From Planktomarina sp. (lineage in GTDB: Bacteria; Pseudomonadota; Alphaproteobacteria; Rhodobacterales; Rhodobacteraceae): a DNA stretch of 64,000 nucleotides. Of the stretch, positions 8,664 through 18,226 are shown piece by piece. The DNA is taken from the NCBI GenBank assembly GCA_017856985.1, contig JAFMEA010000002.1:38100-102099 (forward strand). Reading direction: 5' to 3'. Each line of letters opens with the position of its first letter. Within the stretch, counting starts at the first letter, position 1. The notes below the pieces were generated by a model that was not told where the DNA came from, searched no databases, and worked only from the letters and a program-made list of their open reading frames with translations. The position numbers were made by a program, and so were the translations under genes.

Positions 8664-10472
8664 TTAGTGGCTCACTTTTTCCGCTAATTCCAACCATTCC
8701 AACTCAGTTAAAGACAATTTTTCTTGTCGCTCAATTAGGATTTCCGTTGCCTTTTTAAATTTCACTGGATAATTTTTGAATAAATCTGGTTGGCTTAAAA
8801 ACTCCTCGAGTTTATTAATTTCTGCCTCCAAACGTTCAATTTTTTTGGGCAATATCTTTAACTGGTGTTTCTCACTGAAAGTTATGGGATTGTTTTGTGT
8901 CTTAATCTTTGATCTCTCAACTTTTTGAGAATTATTGACCTTTCTTGGTTCCGTGGTTTCTATTTTTGGTTTCTGCGCCTGATAGTCACTCCAACCACCA
9001 GCGTAAACAATTGCTTTGCCTGCTCCTTCCAAAGCAATCGTGGTAGTCGCAACACGATCCAAAAAATCTCGGTCGTGGCTTACCAGAAGTACCGTTCCAT
9101 CATATTGCCCAAGCACATCCTGTAAAAGGTCTAACGTTTCAATGTCTAGATCGTTTGTTGGCTCATCTAAAATAAGAAAGTTACTCTCCTGTGCCATTAA
9201 TCGAGCTAGGATTAGCCGAGCTTTTTCTCCTCCCGAAAGAGATCGGACGGGAGCCCTCATTTGTTCCTCTGCAAATAAAAAATCCTTAAGATACCCCACC
9301 ACATGTTTAGGATATCCACGAACCATAATTTGATCAGAGCTTCCGGAAACCGCCATACTAGGGTCACTTGTAAGAGCCTCCCAAAGACTAAGCGCTGGGT
9401 CAAGCTGTGAGCGTCCCTGATCAAACATTGCAATCTTAAGGTTTGTGCCGAGTTTTACTGTGCCAGAGTCAGGTTTTTGTTGCCCGATTAATGTATTAAT
9501 TAGAGTTGTTTTACCAACCCCATTTGGACCCACAATTGCGATCCTATCTTGGCGTTGTACCGTTAATGATAAATTATCAAAAATTTTAAATTCACCAAAG
9601 GCAAGGCTTAAATTTTTTGCCTCTATTACCTTTACACCAGACTTTTTTCCCGAATCTAATGCCATTGCAGCATTTGATTGGCGTTTAATTTGAGATGCAC
9701 GTTCTGCACGCAACTCCTCCAATGCCCGAACACGTCCCATATTACGCTTCCGCCGCGCTGAAATACCTTCAACTGCCCAGCGTGACTCAGCCTTAATTTT
9801 GCGGTTTAATTTATGTCGTTGATCATCTTCCTCTTCCCAAACCTTATCTCGCCAAGATTCAAAAGACCCAAACCCTTGGTCTAACCGCCGCACAGAACCT
9901 CTATCAATCCAAAGAGTAGATCGGGTGAGTTCTGTCAAAAAAGTACGATCGTGCGAAATCACCACAAAACTGTTGCGGCTTTCGCGAAGCGTAGTCTCGA
10001 GCCACGAAATAGCCTCAATATCTAAATGGTTGGTAGGTTCATCAAGTAACATAAGCTCCGGGTTCTCGGCCATTAGCTTTGCTAATGCAGCTCGACGTCG
10101 CTCACCGCCAGAGGCAGTCCTTACCAATCTATCTGGATCAAACTTTAAACCCTCAGCAGCAATTTCCACCTTGTAATGATCTGCTTCGTCAAGGTCCGAA
10201 AACGCATAATCACCCAAAGTTGAGAAAGCGGTCAGATCAGGGTCTTGCTCCATATAACCGACCCTTACGCCGGGATGAATTACTCGAGAACCTTCGTCGG
10301 CGTCAACTAAACCAGCCATCACCTTCATCAAAGTTGATTTTCCTGAACCATTTCTACCCACCAGTGATACTCGATCATCAGTTTGAACGATTACACCTAA
10401 GTCTTCAAAAACTGGATTTCCACCGAAAGTCAGCGCTACATTAGAAAGCTGTATTAAAGGTGCTCTTGCCAT
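8664..10472 (-). CDS. uup: ABC-F family ATPase (Uup type)
   Basis: A 602-residue soluble protein with two ATP-binding cassettes and no membrane segments. The first Walker A is GRNGSGKST and its signature is SGGERRR; the second are GPNGVGKTT and SGGEKAR; both halves have LLDEPTN/LILDEPTN Walker B motifs. The linker (RKRNMGRVRALEEL) is basic, and a charged coiled coil closes the C-terminus, the Uup subtype. ABC-F proteins act on the ribosome; Uup is linked to ribosome maintenance and reduced precise excision of transposons. It converges with the MttB-family gene and has its own upstream region. Confidence 0.9.
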   Translation of the reverse strand: MARAPLIQLSNVALTFGGNPVFEDLGVIVQTDDRVSLVGRNGSGKSTLMKVMAGLVDADEGSRVIHPGVRVGYMEQDPDLTAFSTLGDYAFSDLDEADHYKVEIAAEGLKFDPDRLVRTASGGERRRAALAKLMAENPELMLLDEPTNHLDIEAISWLETTLRESRNSFVVISHDRTFLTELTRSTLWIDRGSVRRLDQGFGSFESWRDKVWEEEDDQRHKLNRKIKAESRWAVEGISARRKRNMGRVRALEELRAERASQIKRQSNAAMALDSGKKSGVKVIEAKNLSLAFGEFKIFDNLSLTVQRQDRIAIVGPNGVGKTTLINTLIGQQKPDSGTVKLGTNLKIAMFDQGRSQLDPALSLWEALTSDPSMAVSGSSDQIMVRGYPKHVVGYLKDFLFAEEQMRAPVRSLSGGEKARLILARLMAQESNFLILDEPTNDLDIETLDLLQDVLGQYDGTVLLVSHDRDFLDRVATTTIALEGAGKAIVYAGGWSDYQAQKPKIETTEPRKVNNSQKVERSKIKTQNNPITFSEKHQLKILPKKIERLEAEINKLEEFLSQPDLFKNYPVKFKKATEILIERQEKLSLTELEWLELAEKVSH

Positions 10473-10532
10473 AAACTCCGTTATGTCTTTGATCGGGGCA
10501 GGTCAATGACAGATTTTAAATTTAATTTTTTA

Positions 10533-10560
10533 AACTGTTAGCATTCAACTGTTAGGCATC
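10533..10560. repeat. Tandem 14-bp direct repeat upstream of uup
   Basis: Two tandem copies begin AACTGTTAG (10533-10541 and 10547-10555), followed by CATTC and GCATC, with a 14-bp period. They lie about 60-90 bp upstream of the uup start on the opposite strand. This could be an operator with two half-sites; no known regulator is recognised. Confidence 0.35.
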
Positions 10561-10632
10561 AAAAATTATATAAAAGTAAAATTTTTGCTATATTAATTCT
10601 CGTAACGTCGGTAACGAAAACTACAATATTGG

Positions 10633-11085
10633 TCAGTTGCTGTCGCCAAAAAAATCTTCCGCTTCCATTCTGCCAACATTACCCATCATCTGACGGATGA
10701 AAGAAATTTCCCCACTACCACCCTCGGTTATCCTTCGCGAAAGTACAATTACCTTGCCATCTTCCAAGCCGTAGCGACTGACATTGCTTACGACGCCCAC
10801 ACTATCAAATTGAATGGCAACAATTTGGCGTTCAATTGTTTTTGGTGCTGCGGCTCCATAGTGGCGCCATTTGCTTGAAACATAATAAATAGCGTCTGAT
10901 GTAGTTAGGCCACTAGTCGAAGGAACTCCAATGGCCCCTGCTACCGAAGAACGTGTAGCGACACCAACCACAATAGCAGACAATTCGCCATCAGTTGGGG
11001 TAAAGCCGTGGTTTCGGTAGACACTACTGCAGGATGTTAACAACCCAAGCAAAAGACATATATTTATTAGTTTGAATTTTATCAA
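10633..11085 (-). CDS. bamE: Outer membrane assembly lipoprotein BamE (SmpA/OmlA family)
   Basis: A 150-residue lipoprotein precursor. The N-terminal hydrophobic stretch ends in the lipobox LTSC near residues 16-19, predicting lipidation and outer-membrane anchoring. The rest matches the SmpA/OmlA domain of BamE, a small accessory subunit of the BAM complex that inserts beta-barrel proteins. The frame begins with TTG at 11085, with AGG about 9 bases upstream; no in-frame ATG would keep the signal peptide. It is divergent from yceD, as in many alphaproteobacteria. Confidence 0.8.
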   Translation of the reverse strand: MIKFKLINICLLLGLLTSCSSVYRNHGFTPTDGELSAIVVGVATRSSVAGAIGVPSTSGLTTSDAIYYVSSKWRHYGAAAPKTIERQIVAIQFDSVGVVSNVSRYGLEDGKVIVLSRRITEGGSGEISFIRQMMGNVGRMEAEDFFGDSN

Positions 11086-11176
11086 AATTACCAGACCTGT
11101 ACTATTGTGAGAGTTATCATAACAAATTACTGTTATGTTATATATAGCTTAACTGATATTCAAGAATGGTTAATAA

Positions 11177-11719
11177 ATGCAAAAAAAAATTACCAATAAC
11201 GTCATTGAATTACGCCATTTAGTGGAGAACAGGAAGGTTGATTTCGAATTTGATTTTTCTCAGGAATTTGCAACCCTTATTAAATCACAGCTTGATATTT
11301 TAGATGTAAAAAAGGCTAAATTCTTAGGTAGTTTAGCTCCACTTGGAAAGGGTGACTGGTGCTTGACAGGAATAATTGGAGCATCAATCGAACAGCAATG
11401 CAGCATAACCTTGGATCCTGTTTTTACTAGGGTTGACTCAAAAGTTTTGCGGAATTTTCGCGGAGCAGCCAACGCTGAGTTAACTAATCCAAACTACGAT
11501 GAAACAACCATCGACGATGCTGATGAAGTTTTTAGTAAAACTATAGATTTAGAAAACATTTTTTATGAAGAGTTATCACTTTTATTACCTGATTACCCAA
11601 AAAAAGAAAATATTAAACACCTAAAAACTGACTATGGCCCCCCTGGAGTATCTCCTATTACTGACGAAACTTCCAAGCCTTTTTCAGTTTTATCAGATTT
11701 TAAAGATCGATTAACATAA
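11177..11719 (+). CDS. yceD: YceD/DUF177 family protein
   Basis: A 180-residue acidic protein of the DUF177 (YceD) family, found upstream of rpmF across bacteria and linked to 23S rRNA accumulation or ribosome biogenesis. The family's central segment is visible as VTLDPVFTRVDSKVLRNF-like residues with an upstream Cys in EQQCSITLDP. Assignment rests on sequence character and on the neighbouring rpmF-plsX-fabH. About 214 bp separate it from rpmF, longer than usual, so rpmF may have its own promoter. Confidence 0.82.
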   Translation: MQKKITNNVIELRHLVENRKVDFEFDFSQEFATLIKSQLDILDVKKAKFLGSLAPLGKGDWCLTGIIGASIEQQCSITLDPVFTRVDSKVLRNFRGAANAELTNPNYDETTIDDADEVFSKTIDLENIFYEELSLLLPDYPKKENIKHLKTDYGPPGVSPITDETSKPFSVLSDFKDRLT

Positions 11720-11933
11720 TCAACGTGAATGTTTCGATCATCAAAGGCTCCTTATTTAATAATAAACTCAAATAAGTCTCCTTAATAGTGTTTTTGGGCT
11801 TGAAAAGTAGTAAGATCCAAGTATTGGTCCGGAATTCAAGGGGAGAATTTTAGGTCTCCCAGCATAAGTTTGGTTGCGGCGCGCCAAATTCAGTATTAAC
11901 AGGGCGTATATTCCCTAAGTTTGAGGTTAAGAC

Positions 11934-12140
11934 ATGGCTGTTCCAAAAAGTAAAATTACGAGGAGCCGTCGTGGCATGCGGCGCGCCCATGATGCACTGT
12001 TGTCAGAAAATCCAAATGAATGCACTAATTGTGGTGAGCTTAAACGTCCGCACCACGTGTGCGCTGCCTGCGGTCATTATGGTGACAAAGAGATAGTAGC
12101 GATGAGTGCCGACATAGATTTAGACGAAGAAGCCGTATAA
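11934..12140 (+). CDS. rpmF: 50S ribosomal protein L32
   Basis: A 68-residue basic protein beginning [16 protein letters not shown], the hallmark of L32. It keeps two zinc-ribbon pairs, CTNC and CAAC. L32 is part of the large ribosomal subunit. The acidic tail (DIDLDEEAV) is typical of alphaproteobacterial forms. It is followed closely by plsX, the usual coupling of ribosome and phospholipid synthesis genes. Confidence 0.97.
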   Translation: MAVPKSKITRSRRGMRRAHDALLSENPNECTNCGELKRPHHVCAACGHYGDKEIVAMSADIDLDEEAV

Positions 12141-12168
12141 AATTTAAGCCGAGGGGAAAGCACTTAAG

Positions 12169-13257
12169 ATGAGTGATCCCAAGCCACCTGAAGATAGTCC
12201 CGGATCAAGTATAATTGTTTCGGTGGATGCAATGGGTGGTGACGCGGGACCTGGTGCTGTCATTGCTGGCCTTGCGATTGCTTTAAAATATCACCCAAAA
12301 ATTAGGTATTTAGTGCACGGGCAACAAGGTTTATTAGAAAACTTGATAGCACAGGAAAACTTGGCCCAAGTTTGTACAATTATCAATGCTGACAGGGTCG
12401 TGTCGATGAACGATAAGCCCAGTCAAGTGATGCGCAGTGGCAAGGGCACATCGATGTGGTCTGCAATAACGTCTGTAAAACAAAAAGAAGCTGATGCTTG
12501 CGTCTCCTGTGGAAATACTGGTGCGCTGCTGGCTGTTTCAATGATTAGATTACGTATGATACCCGGTATTAACCGACCAGCAATTTCGATATTGTGGCCA
12601 TCACTTGGACCTAATGGTTTTAATGTTATGTTAGATGTTGGAGCTGATATTAAAGCAGATGAGAAAGATTTACTCCAATTTGCTTTGATGGGTTCGTCAT
12701 ATTCCACAAATGGTTTGGGCATCAAAAACCCCAAAGTTGGTCTTTTAAATGTTGGGACTGAGGAAAATAAGGGCCGACCAGAACTAAAAGTAGCCTATGA
12801 TCTCATAAGCACCGCAGCTGTTCATGAAAATTTTGAGTTTATCGGTTTTGTAGAAGGTAGCGATATACCCTCTTCAAAAGTAGATGTAATTGTAACCGAT
12901 GGCTTCACAGGAAACATAGCACTAAAATCAGCAGAAGGCACAGCGAGTTTTATTGCAAGCGCATTAAGGAGTTCATTCAGATATAATATCTACAGTCGAA
13001 TAACTGCTCTAATAGCTAACGCTCCATTACAGCGCCTAAAGAAACAAACGGACCCACGAAAGGTAAATGGCGGAGTTTTTTTAGGTTTGAACGGAACCGT
13101 GGTAAAATCACACGGAGCCGCTGACCCAACAGCTGTGGCCGCCGCTGTTGGACTTGCCTATAAATTAGCTTCAGCACAATTCAACAGTCAATTAGCAGAA
13201 CGGGTGGCTGCAGGGCACAGTTTTGTGGATAAAATAAAATCAGATAGGATTTTGTGA
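12169..13257 (+). CDS. plsX: Phosphate acyltransferase PlsX
   Basis: A 362-residue peripheral membrane enzyme that converts acyl-ACP and phosphate to acyl phosphate for the PlsY step of phosphatidic acid synthesis. The family start is present as VDAMGGDAGPGAVIAG, with NTGALLA and VTDGFTGNIALK further on. GAGGGGAAAG lies about 10 bases before the ATG. Its stop (TGA) shares one base with the ATG of fabH, so translation is coupled. Length is normal. Confidence 0.97.
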   Translation: MSDPKPPEDSPGSSIIVSVDAMGGDAGPGAVIAGLAIALKYHPKIRYLVHGQQGLLENLIAQENLAQVCTIINADRVVSMNDKPSQVMRSGKGTSMWSAITSVKQKEADACVSCGNTGALLAVSMIRLRMIPGINRPAISILWPSLGPNGFNVMLDVGADIKADEKDLLQFALMGSSYSTNGLGIKNPKVGLLNVGTEENKGRPELKVAYDLISTAAVHENFEFIGFVEGSDIPSSKVDVIVTDGFTGNIALKSAEGTASFIASALRSSFRYNIYSRITALIANAPLQRLKKQTDPRKVNGGVFLGLNGTVVKSHGAADPTAVAAAVGLAYKLASAQFNSQLAERVAAGHSFVDKIKSDRIL

Positions 13258-14219
13258 TGCACCGAGCAGTAGTAGAAGGGGTTGGACATTATCTGCCAAA
13301 ACGTGTGGTGGAAAATTCTGAATTCGAGAACACCCTTGAAACAAATGATGAATGGATACGAAGTAGAACTGGAATAGAAAGACGACATTTCGCTGATGAA
13401 TATGAAACGACTGCGTTTATGGGTATTGAAGCAGCCCAGGCTGCCTTGGATTACGCTGATTGTACAATTGACAAAGTCGATGCAATTTTAGTAGCGACCT
13501 CTACCCCCGACCTTACATTCCCATCAGTAGCTACAATGATACAAAATGGACTGGGGATGAGACACGGGTTCGCTTTTGATGTTCAAGCAGTATGCGCAGG
13601 ATTTGTGTACGCCTTAACAGTAGCAAACTCATTGATAGCCAGCGGACAAAATAGTCGTATATTAGTGATTGGGTCAGAAACATTTTCAAAACTTATGGAT
13701 TGGACAGACCGTAGTACTTGTGTCCTCTTCGGTGACGGAGCGGGTGCTATGCTAGTCGCTGTGCAGTCTAATGATAAATCCAACCGCGGAATATTAGCCA
13801 CCACTCTTCATTCAGATGGTCAGTACAAAGATCTTTTATACGTAGACGGTGGGGTATCATTACAAACGACTGGATATCTGCGTATGCAAGGGAAAGAAAT
13901 CTTTCGGCATGCAGTAGAAAAACTCTCAGAGGCTACATTTGAAGCATTAGAAAAAGCGGGTTTAACAACACAGGATGTAGATTGGGTAGTACCTCACCAG
14001 GCCAACAAACGGATTTTAGAGGGAATGTCTAAGCGACTTAACATACCGACAGAACGAGTTATTATGACGGTTAATAATCATGGAAACACCTCAGCAGCAT
14101 CGGTTCCCTTGGCTTTGTCAGTTGCCCTAAACGATAACCGTATCAAACACGGTGACTTGGTTGTAATTGGGGCTATTGGTGGTGGCTTGGCTTGGGGTAC
14201 CGCGGTAATTCGCTGGTAA
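13257..14219 (+). CDS. fabH: 3-oxoacyl-[acyl-carrier-protein] synthase III
   Basis: A 320-residue ketoacyl-ACP synthase III, which starts fatty acid synthesis by condensing acetyl-CoA with malonyl-ACP. The catalytic triad is visible: Cys113 in VQAVCAGF, His in VPHQAN and Asn in NNHGNTSAAS. The ATG at 13257 forms a TGATG junction with plsX and is preferred over the GTG three bases earlier. Confidence 0.97.
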   Translation: MHRAVVEGVGHYLPKRVVENSEFENTLETNDEWIRSRTGIERRHFADEYETTAFMGIEAAQAALDYADCTIDKVDAILVATSTPDLTFPSVATMIQNGLGMRHGFAFDVQAVCAGFVYALTVANSLIASGQNSRILVIGSETFSKLMDWTDRSTCVLFGDGAGAMLVAVQSNDKSNRGILATTLHSDGQYKDLLYVDGGVSLQTTGYLRMQGKEIFRHAVEKLSEATFEALEKAGLTTQDVDWVVPHQANKRILEGMSKRLNIPTERVIMTVNNHGNTSAASVPLALSVALNDNRIKHGDLVVIGAIGGGLAWGTAVIRW

Positions 14220-14297
14220 CTTTAAAAATATTATTGTTTTTGTTGACCACTATTGAATATCTCATTTAGAATGAAAATACAGGATAGGGGTAATAAC

Positions 14298-14600
14298 ATG
14301 ACGGGAAAAACACTGACAAGGATGGATTTAGGTGAATCTCTGGTTCGCGAAATCGGCCTTTCACGTAGCGAATCTTCAGACCTAGTAGAAAGCGTTTTGG
14401 CACATCTTTCAGATACATTGGTATCTGGTGAGATGGTTAAAATATCTTCGTTTGGAACATTTAGCCTTCGAGATAAGAAGGCTCGCGTTGGCCGAAATCC
14501 AAAAACTGGTGAAGAAGCTGCAATTGTACCTCGCAGGGTATTAACATTCCGTCCATCTCATTTGATGAAAAGTAGCGTCGCTAAAGGCAATAAAGGTTGA
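14298..14600 (+). CDS. ihfA: Integration host factor subunit alpha
   Basis: A 100-residue DNA-bending HU/IHF family protein. The family start [11 protein letters not shown] and the DNA-binding arm [11 protein letters not shown] are clear. A longer in-frame ATG at 14253 adds 15 residues absent from the family, whereas the ATG at 14298 follows an AGGATAGGGG ribosome-binding site. It is followed 4 bp later by the MerR-family gene, the usual alphaproteobacterial pair. Confidence 0.94.
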   Translation: MTGKTLTRMDLGESLVREIGLSRSESSDLVESVLAHLSDTLVSGEMVKISSFGTFSLRDKKARVGRNPKTGEEAAIVPRRVLTFRPSHLMKSSVAKGNKG

Positions 14601-14604
14601 TTGG

Positions 14605-15390
14605 GTGAGCAAGTCACCTGAGGCCTTTCGAACTATAAGCGAAGCATCTGAATGGCTTGGAACTCAGGCTCACGTTCTTCGGTTTTGGGAAAGTAAGTTT
14701 AGCCAATTAAACCCAGTTAGAAAGCCAGGCGGTAGACGATATTATAGACCGTCGGATCTCACGTTACTAGGCGGCATTAAGTACCTGTTGCATCAACAAG
14801 GAACTACAATCAAAGCAGTACAAATAATATTAAAAGAAAAGGGTGTAGGCCATGTAAGTGGTTTTTCACCCCCACTAGATGTGGTAATGTCAGCATCACA
14901 TAAGAGAAGTAAATCTAATATAAAAATAATTGAAGAATACAGCTTAGACGAAATAAGAAAAAAGGAACCAAAGCCCGAAAATGTTAATAAAGAATTAAAT
15001 AGTTTCTATGATGACGAAGATGATCAACTTCATTTATTTCCCCCATTGGATCAGGAGCACACTGCAACAGTAGAAACAAATAATACACTCCCTTCCCAAT
15101 CTCAAAGCGGTCCAGAACCTCGCGTCCAACAAATAGACGAGAGTATTAGTTCGCAATCATCCCCTGCCCCAGAGCCTATTGATAACCTAGGCATCGTCTC
15201 GCGTGATAATTCTGTCCAAACTTTAGGGGTAGATATAGCAGGTAATGATTTTCTTCTCAGTGAATATACCGGAAAGTCTGGCTCTGCATCAACAATATTA
15301 AAGTTAACAAGAAAGCAAATAGATCAGATATGTCTTTCTAAAAAAACTTCTATTGTTCAACTTAAAAATTTAGTTAAACAAATGAACTGA
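14605..15390 (+). CDS. MerR family transcriptional regulator
   Basis: A 261-residue protein starting at GTG. The first 80 residues are a MerR-type winged helix: [19 protein letters not shown], then [12 protein letters not shown]. The remainder is long, acidic, polar and probably disordered, without the metal-binding cysteines of classical MerR proteins, so no inducer can be named. Homologues sit after ihfA in many alphaproteobacteria, but the regulated genes are not evident here. The C-terminal 30 residues ([20 protein letters not shown]) look folded again. Confidence 0.85.
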   Translation: MSKSPEAFRTISEASEWLGTQAHVLRFWESKFSQLNPVRKPGGRRYYRPSDLTLLGGIKYLLHQQGTTIKAVQIILKEKGVGHVSGFSPPLDVVMSASHKRSKSNIKIIEEYSLDEIRKKEPKPENVNKELNSFYDDEDDQLHLFPPLDQEHTATVETNNTLPSQSQSGPEPRVQQIDESISSQSSPAPEPIDNLGIVSRDNSVQTLGVDIAGNDFLLSEYTGKSGSASTILKLTRKQIDQICLSKKTSIVQLKNLVKQMN

Positions 15391-15416
15391 TAATTCTAAA
15401 ACATAGATTTATAGTC

Positions 15417-15444
15417 TTGCTCCCAGCGTTGCGTTCGCTATACC
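15417..15444 (+). promoter_or_regulatory. Probable promoter of tRNA-Pro(GGG)
   Basis: TTGCTC at 15417-15422 and TATACC at 15439-15444 with a 16-bp spacer fit a sigma-70-type promoter. The -10 element ends 10 bp before the mature tRNA start, leaving only a few leader bases. Confidence 0.4.
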
Positions 15445-15454
15445 CATGTTAGTT

Positions 15455-15531
15455 CGGGCTATGGCGCAGCCTGGTAGCGCGTCCGTCTGGGGGACGGAAG
15501 GTCGCAGGTTCGAGTCCTGCTAGCCCGACCA
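15455..15531 (+). tRNA. tRNA-Pro, anticodon GGG
   Basis: A 77-base tRNA with encoded CCA (15529-15531). The acceptor stem pairs CGGGCTA with TAGCCCG, and the discriminator is A. The anticodon arm is TCCGT-CTGGGGG-ACGGA, giving anticodon GGG, which reads proline codons CCC and CCU. The T-arm GCAGG-TTCGAGT-CCTGC is perfect. Confidence 0.97.
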
Positions 15532-15588
15532 AATACGAACTACTTTTTATAATATTAGGGTCAGTTTAGTAAGTGTATAGGTGTAGAC

Positions 15589-16668
15589 ATGAATATAGGC
15601 GTTATACCGAACCAACTAATCAGTACCATGGTGACCCAAGGTCAAATTATAATTGCGAATTCTTTGCAAAACGACCAAATACAGCCTGCATCCTTAGATC
15701 TTAGATTAAGCCAAACTGCATACCGGGTCAGAGCATCGTTTTTAGCTGGAAAAACAGCGACAGTAGCTGAAAAATTAGCTGACTTTGAAATGCATCAGAT
15801 AGATCTTACCAATGGCGCAGTTTTAGAAAAAGGCTGTGTATATTTAGTTCCTTTAATGGAAAGCTTGGACCTATCAGAAAACACTTCTGGCATAGCAAAT
15901 GCAAAATCATCCACAGGACGATTAGACCTTCTTACCCGTACTATTACTGATAATGGCACTGAATTTGATCGCATAGTTAAAGGTTATTCAGGGCCGCTAT
16001 ATGCTGAAATATGCCCACGTTCTTTTTCAGTTCTGGTTAGGCCTGGTATGAGACTCAACCAAATTCGCTTCCGTATTGGAGATGCTACCCTAAGCGATAA
16101 AGAATTGATTTCACTACATAATGAGTCACCTCTAGTTTCTGAATTACCTATAATTCAGGACGGGTTAGGTTTCTCTGTTGATCTCAATCCGTCTGATAAT
16201 GACCTTGTTGGATATCGCGCCAAGCCGCATACCGGTGTGATTGATCTATCTAAGATTGGGTACTATCAAGCTTCAGATTTTTGGGAAAAAATTTACACAA
16301 CAGAGAAGCGTATTATACTTGATCCAGAAGCATTTTACATTCTTGTCAGCCAGGAAGCCGTTACAATACCACCTGGATATGCGGCGGAAATGGCTCCTTA
16401 TTTAGCAATGGTTGGTGAGTTTAGGGTCCATTATGCCGGGTTTTTTGATCCAGGGTTTGGACACGCATTGGCAGATGGTCAGGGCAGCCGCGGTGTATTG
16501 GAAGTAAGGTGCCATGAGGCCCCTTTTGTACTTGAACATGGACAAGTAGTGGGTCGGTTAGTGTATGAAAAAATGTTTGAGCCTCCAAGCCAGCTCTATG
16601 GGCTGGAGAGCCAGTCAAACTATCAAGGACAAAAATTGAAACTTTCAAAGCATTTTAAACAGGAGTAA
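15589..16668 (+). CDS. dcd: dCTP deaminase, long two-domain form
   Basis: A 359-residue 2'-deoxycytidine 5'-triphosphate deaminase, which makes dUTP for thymidylate synthesis. It is about twice the length of the E. coli enzyme. Both halves show the fold's signature: the first has KSSTGRLDLLTR and GYSGPLYAEICP...RPGMRLNQ, the second has FFDPGFGHALADGQG...LEVRCHE...EHGQVVGRL. This long form is known in alphaproteobacteria and looks like an internal duplication. Which half keeps catalysis cannot be decided by eye. It stands alone after the tRNA gene. Confidence 0.92.
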   Translation: MNIGVIPNQLISTMVTQGQIIIANSLQNDQIQPASLDLRLSQTAYRVRASFLAGKTATVAEKLADFEMHQIDLTNGAVLEKGCVYLVPLMESLDLSENTSGIANAKSSTGRLDLLTRTITDNGTEFDRIVKGYSGPLYAEICPRSFSVLVRPGMRLNQIRFRIGDATLSDKELISLHNESPLVSELPIIQDGLGFSVDLNPSDNDLVGYRAKPHTGVIDLSKIGYYQASDFWEKIYTTEKRIILDPEAFYILVSQEAVTIPPGYAAEMAPYLAMVGEFRVHYAGFFDPGFGHALADGQGSRGVLEVRCHEAPFVLEHGQVVGRLVYEKMFEPPSQLYGLESQSNYQGQKLKLSKHFKQE

Positions 16669-16765
16669 TTTAAAAAATTTTTGAGATCGCCTGTAGATAT
16701 ATTTAATGTATTACACTGGGGACAATGGAGTTAAACTAAAGTCCTCAAGTAATTGAAATAATTAT

Positions 16766-17443
16766 TTAATCTAAATCATCAAGGGTTTCTTCTATCACAG
16801 AAACATTGTGCTCAAAAAGGTTCTCTTGTTGATCGCCTTCATCATCAGAAGGAAGTAAGCCCTCCACCCCGGGCACAGGACGATTTTCCAACAAGCCAGC
16901 AGCTCTTAGCTCTTTTAATCCAGGCAGGTCTCGCGCATTTTCTAATCCAAAGTGATCAAGAAATTGGTCGGTACCTACAAAGGTTATAGGGCGTCCGGGT
17001 GTCTGTTTGCGGCGACCTAATTTTATCCATTCTAGCTCAAGAAGTTGATCAATTGTCCCACGGCTCACGGCAACTCCTCTAATTTCCTCTATCTCTGCAC
17101 GGGTAACTGGTTGATGATATGCAATAATAGCCAAAGTCTCTATAGCGGCGCGCGATAGCTTACGAGTTTCTACAGTCTCTCGAAGCATAAGAAACCCAAG
17201 ATCAGAAGCAGTCCGAATTGCCCAAGAATCTCCTACGCGTACAACCTGAACACCCCTTCCGACATAGCGGTCTTGGATATTGTGAATTGCAAGCGGCAGG
17301 TCCACTCCATGAGGCATGCGTTTGGTCATCTCTCTCATAGAAACAGGCTCAGCAGAAGCAAACAATATAGCCTCCACCATTCTTTCCTGCTCTAAAATTG
17401 GTGGCGCCTCAAAAAGGCTCTCCTCTAGTGTATCATCAATCAC
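16766..17443 (-). CDS. scpB: Segregation and condensation protein B
   Basis: A 225-residue winged-helix subunit of the Smc-ScpAB condensin complex. Family blocks include MVEAILFASAEPVS, LAIIAYHQPVTRAEIEEIRGV and LGRRKQTPGRPI. It starts with GTG, overlapping the end of scpA by 8 bp. The C-terminal 40 residues are acidic and variable, as is common. Confidence 0.95.
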   Translation of the reverse strand: MIDDTLEESLFEAPPILEQERMVEAILFASAEPVSMREMTKRMPHGVDLPLAIHNIQDRYVGRGVQVVRVGDSWAIRTASDLGFLMLRETVETRKLSRAAIETLAIIAYHQPVTRAEIEEIRGVAVSRGTIDQLLELEWIKLGRRKQTPGRPITFVGTDQFLDHFGLENARDLPGLKELRAAGLLENRPVPGVEGLLPSDDEGDQQENLFEHNVSVIEETLDDLD

Positions 17444-18221
17444 TGTTATCCCTTTTTCTTATCTGTATTGGCGAAAAGATACTATCTTGCCAGATTTCAA
17501 TTTTTCCTTCTTTAGCTAATTCCAGAGATGCCGCAAAGGTGGACGCAGTTGCGGATTTCCATTTTTTTGGATCCTCTGACCACCCATCCGGTAAATAGGA
17601 GGCTATATCTGTCCAATCACCCATAAAACCAATTAAGCCCCGCATTCTCTCGAGAGCCTGTTCCATAGTTAGGACTGAATCTCTATCCATTACGAATGGA
17701 CGAAAATCATCTTTGGTTCGGATACGCGCATAACCCTGCATGAGATCAAGTAAATTAGCACTATAATTTATTGTTTTGCGCTGCCTTAAATCTTCTGTCA
17801 GCCCCCGAACAAAACGATCTTTTCCCAACCTATCCCGAGCCATCAACTTTGCAGCTGCATCTCGCATAGCCTCCAAGCGTTCCAATTGAAACGCCAAGTA
17901 AGATGCAAGTTCATCACCCGAAGGACCAGGGTCAGTTAAATCAGGAGGTAAGAGTAACCTTGATTTTAAAAAAGCAAGCCACGCAGCCATAACTAAGTAA
18001 TCAGCCGCTAATTCTATCCGCAGTTCTGTGGCTTTCTCAATAAATTTTAAATACTGAACTGCTAACTCAAGGACGGAAATTTTTCGCAGATCTACTTTTT
18101 GTGAGCGCGACAGCATAAGAAGTAGATCTAGTGGTCCTTCGAACCCATCCACATCTACTATCAAAGTTTCTGATGCAACACGCTCTGCTATACTCTCTGA
18201 GATATCTAGCTCTTCTTCCAT
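17436..18221 (-). CDS. scpA: Segregation and condensation protein A
   Basis: A 261-residue kleisin that bridges Smc heads and binds ScpB. FEGPLDLLLMLSRSQKVDLRKI near residue 25 is the family start, and the C-terminal winged helix is present (MRGLIGFMG onward). It overlaps scpB, lies 5 bp after nagZ and belongs to the dgt-to-scpB cluster. Confidence 0.95.
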   Translation of the reverse strand: MEEELDISESIAERVASETLIVDVDGFEGPLDLLLMLSRSQKVDLRKISVLELAVQYLKFIEKATELRIELAADYLVMAAWLAFLKSRLLLPPDLTDPGPSGDELASYLAFQLERLEAMRDAAAKLMARDRLGKDRFVRGLTEDLRQRKTINYSANLLDLMQGYARIRTKDDFRPFVMDRDSVLTMEQALERMRGLIGFMGDWTDIASYLPDGWSEDPKKWKSATASTFAASLELAKEGKIEIWQDSIFSPIQIRKRDNSD

Positions 18222-18226
18222 AAAAT

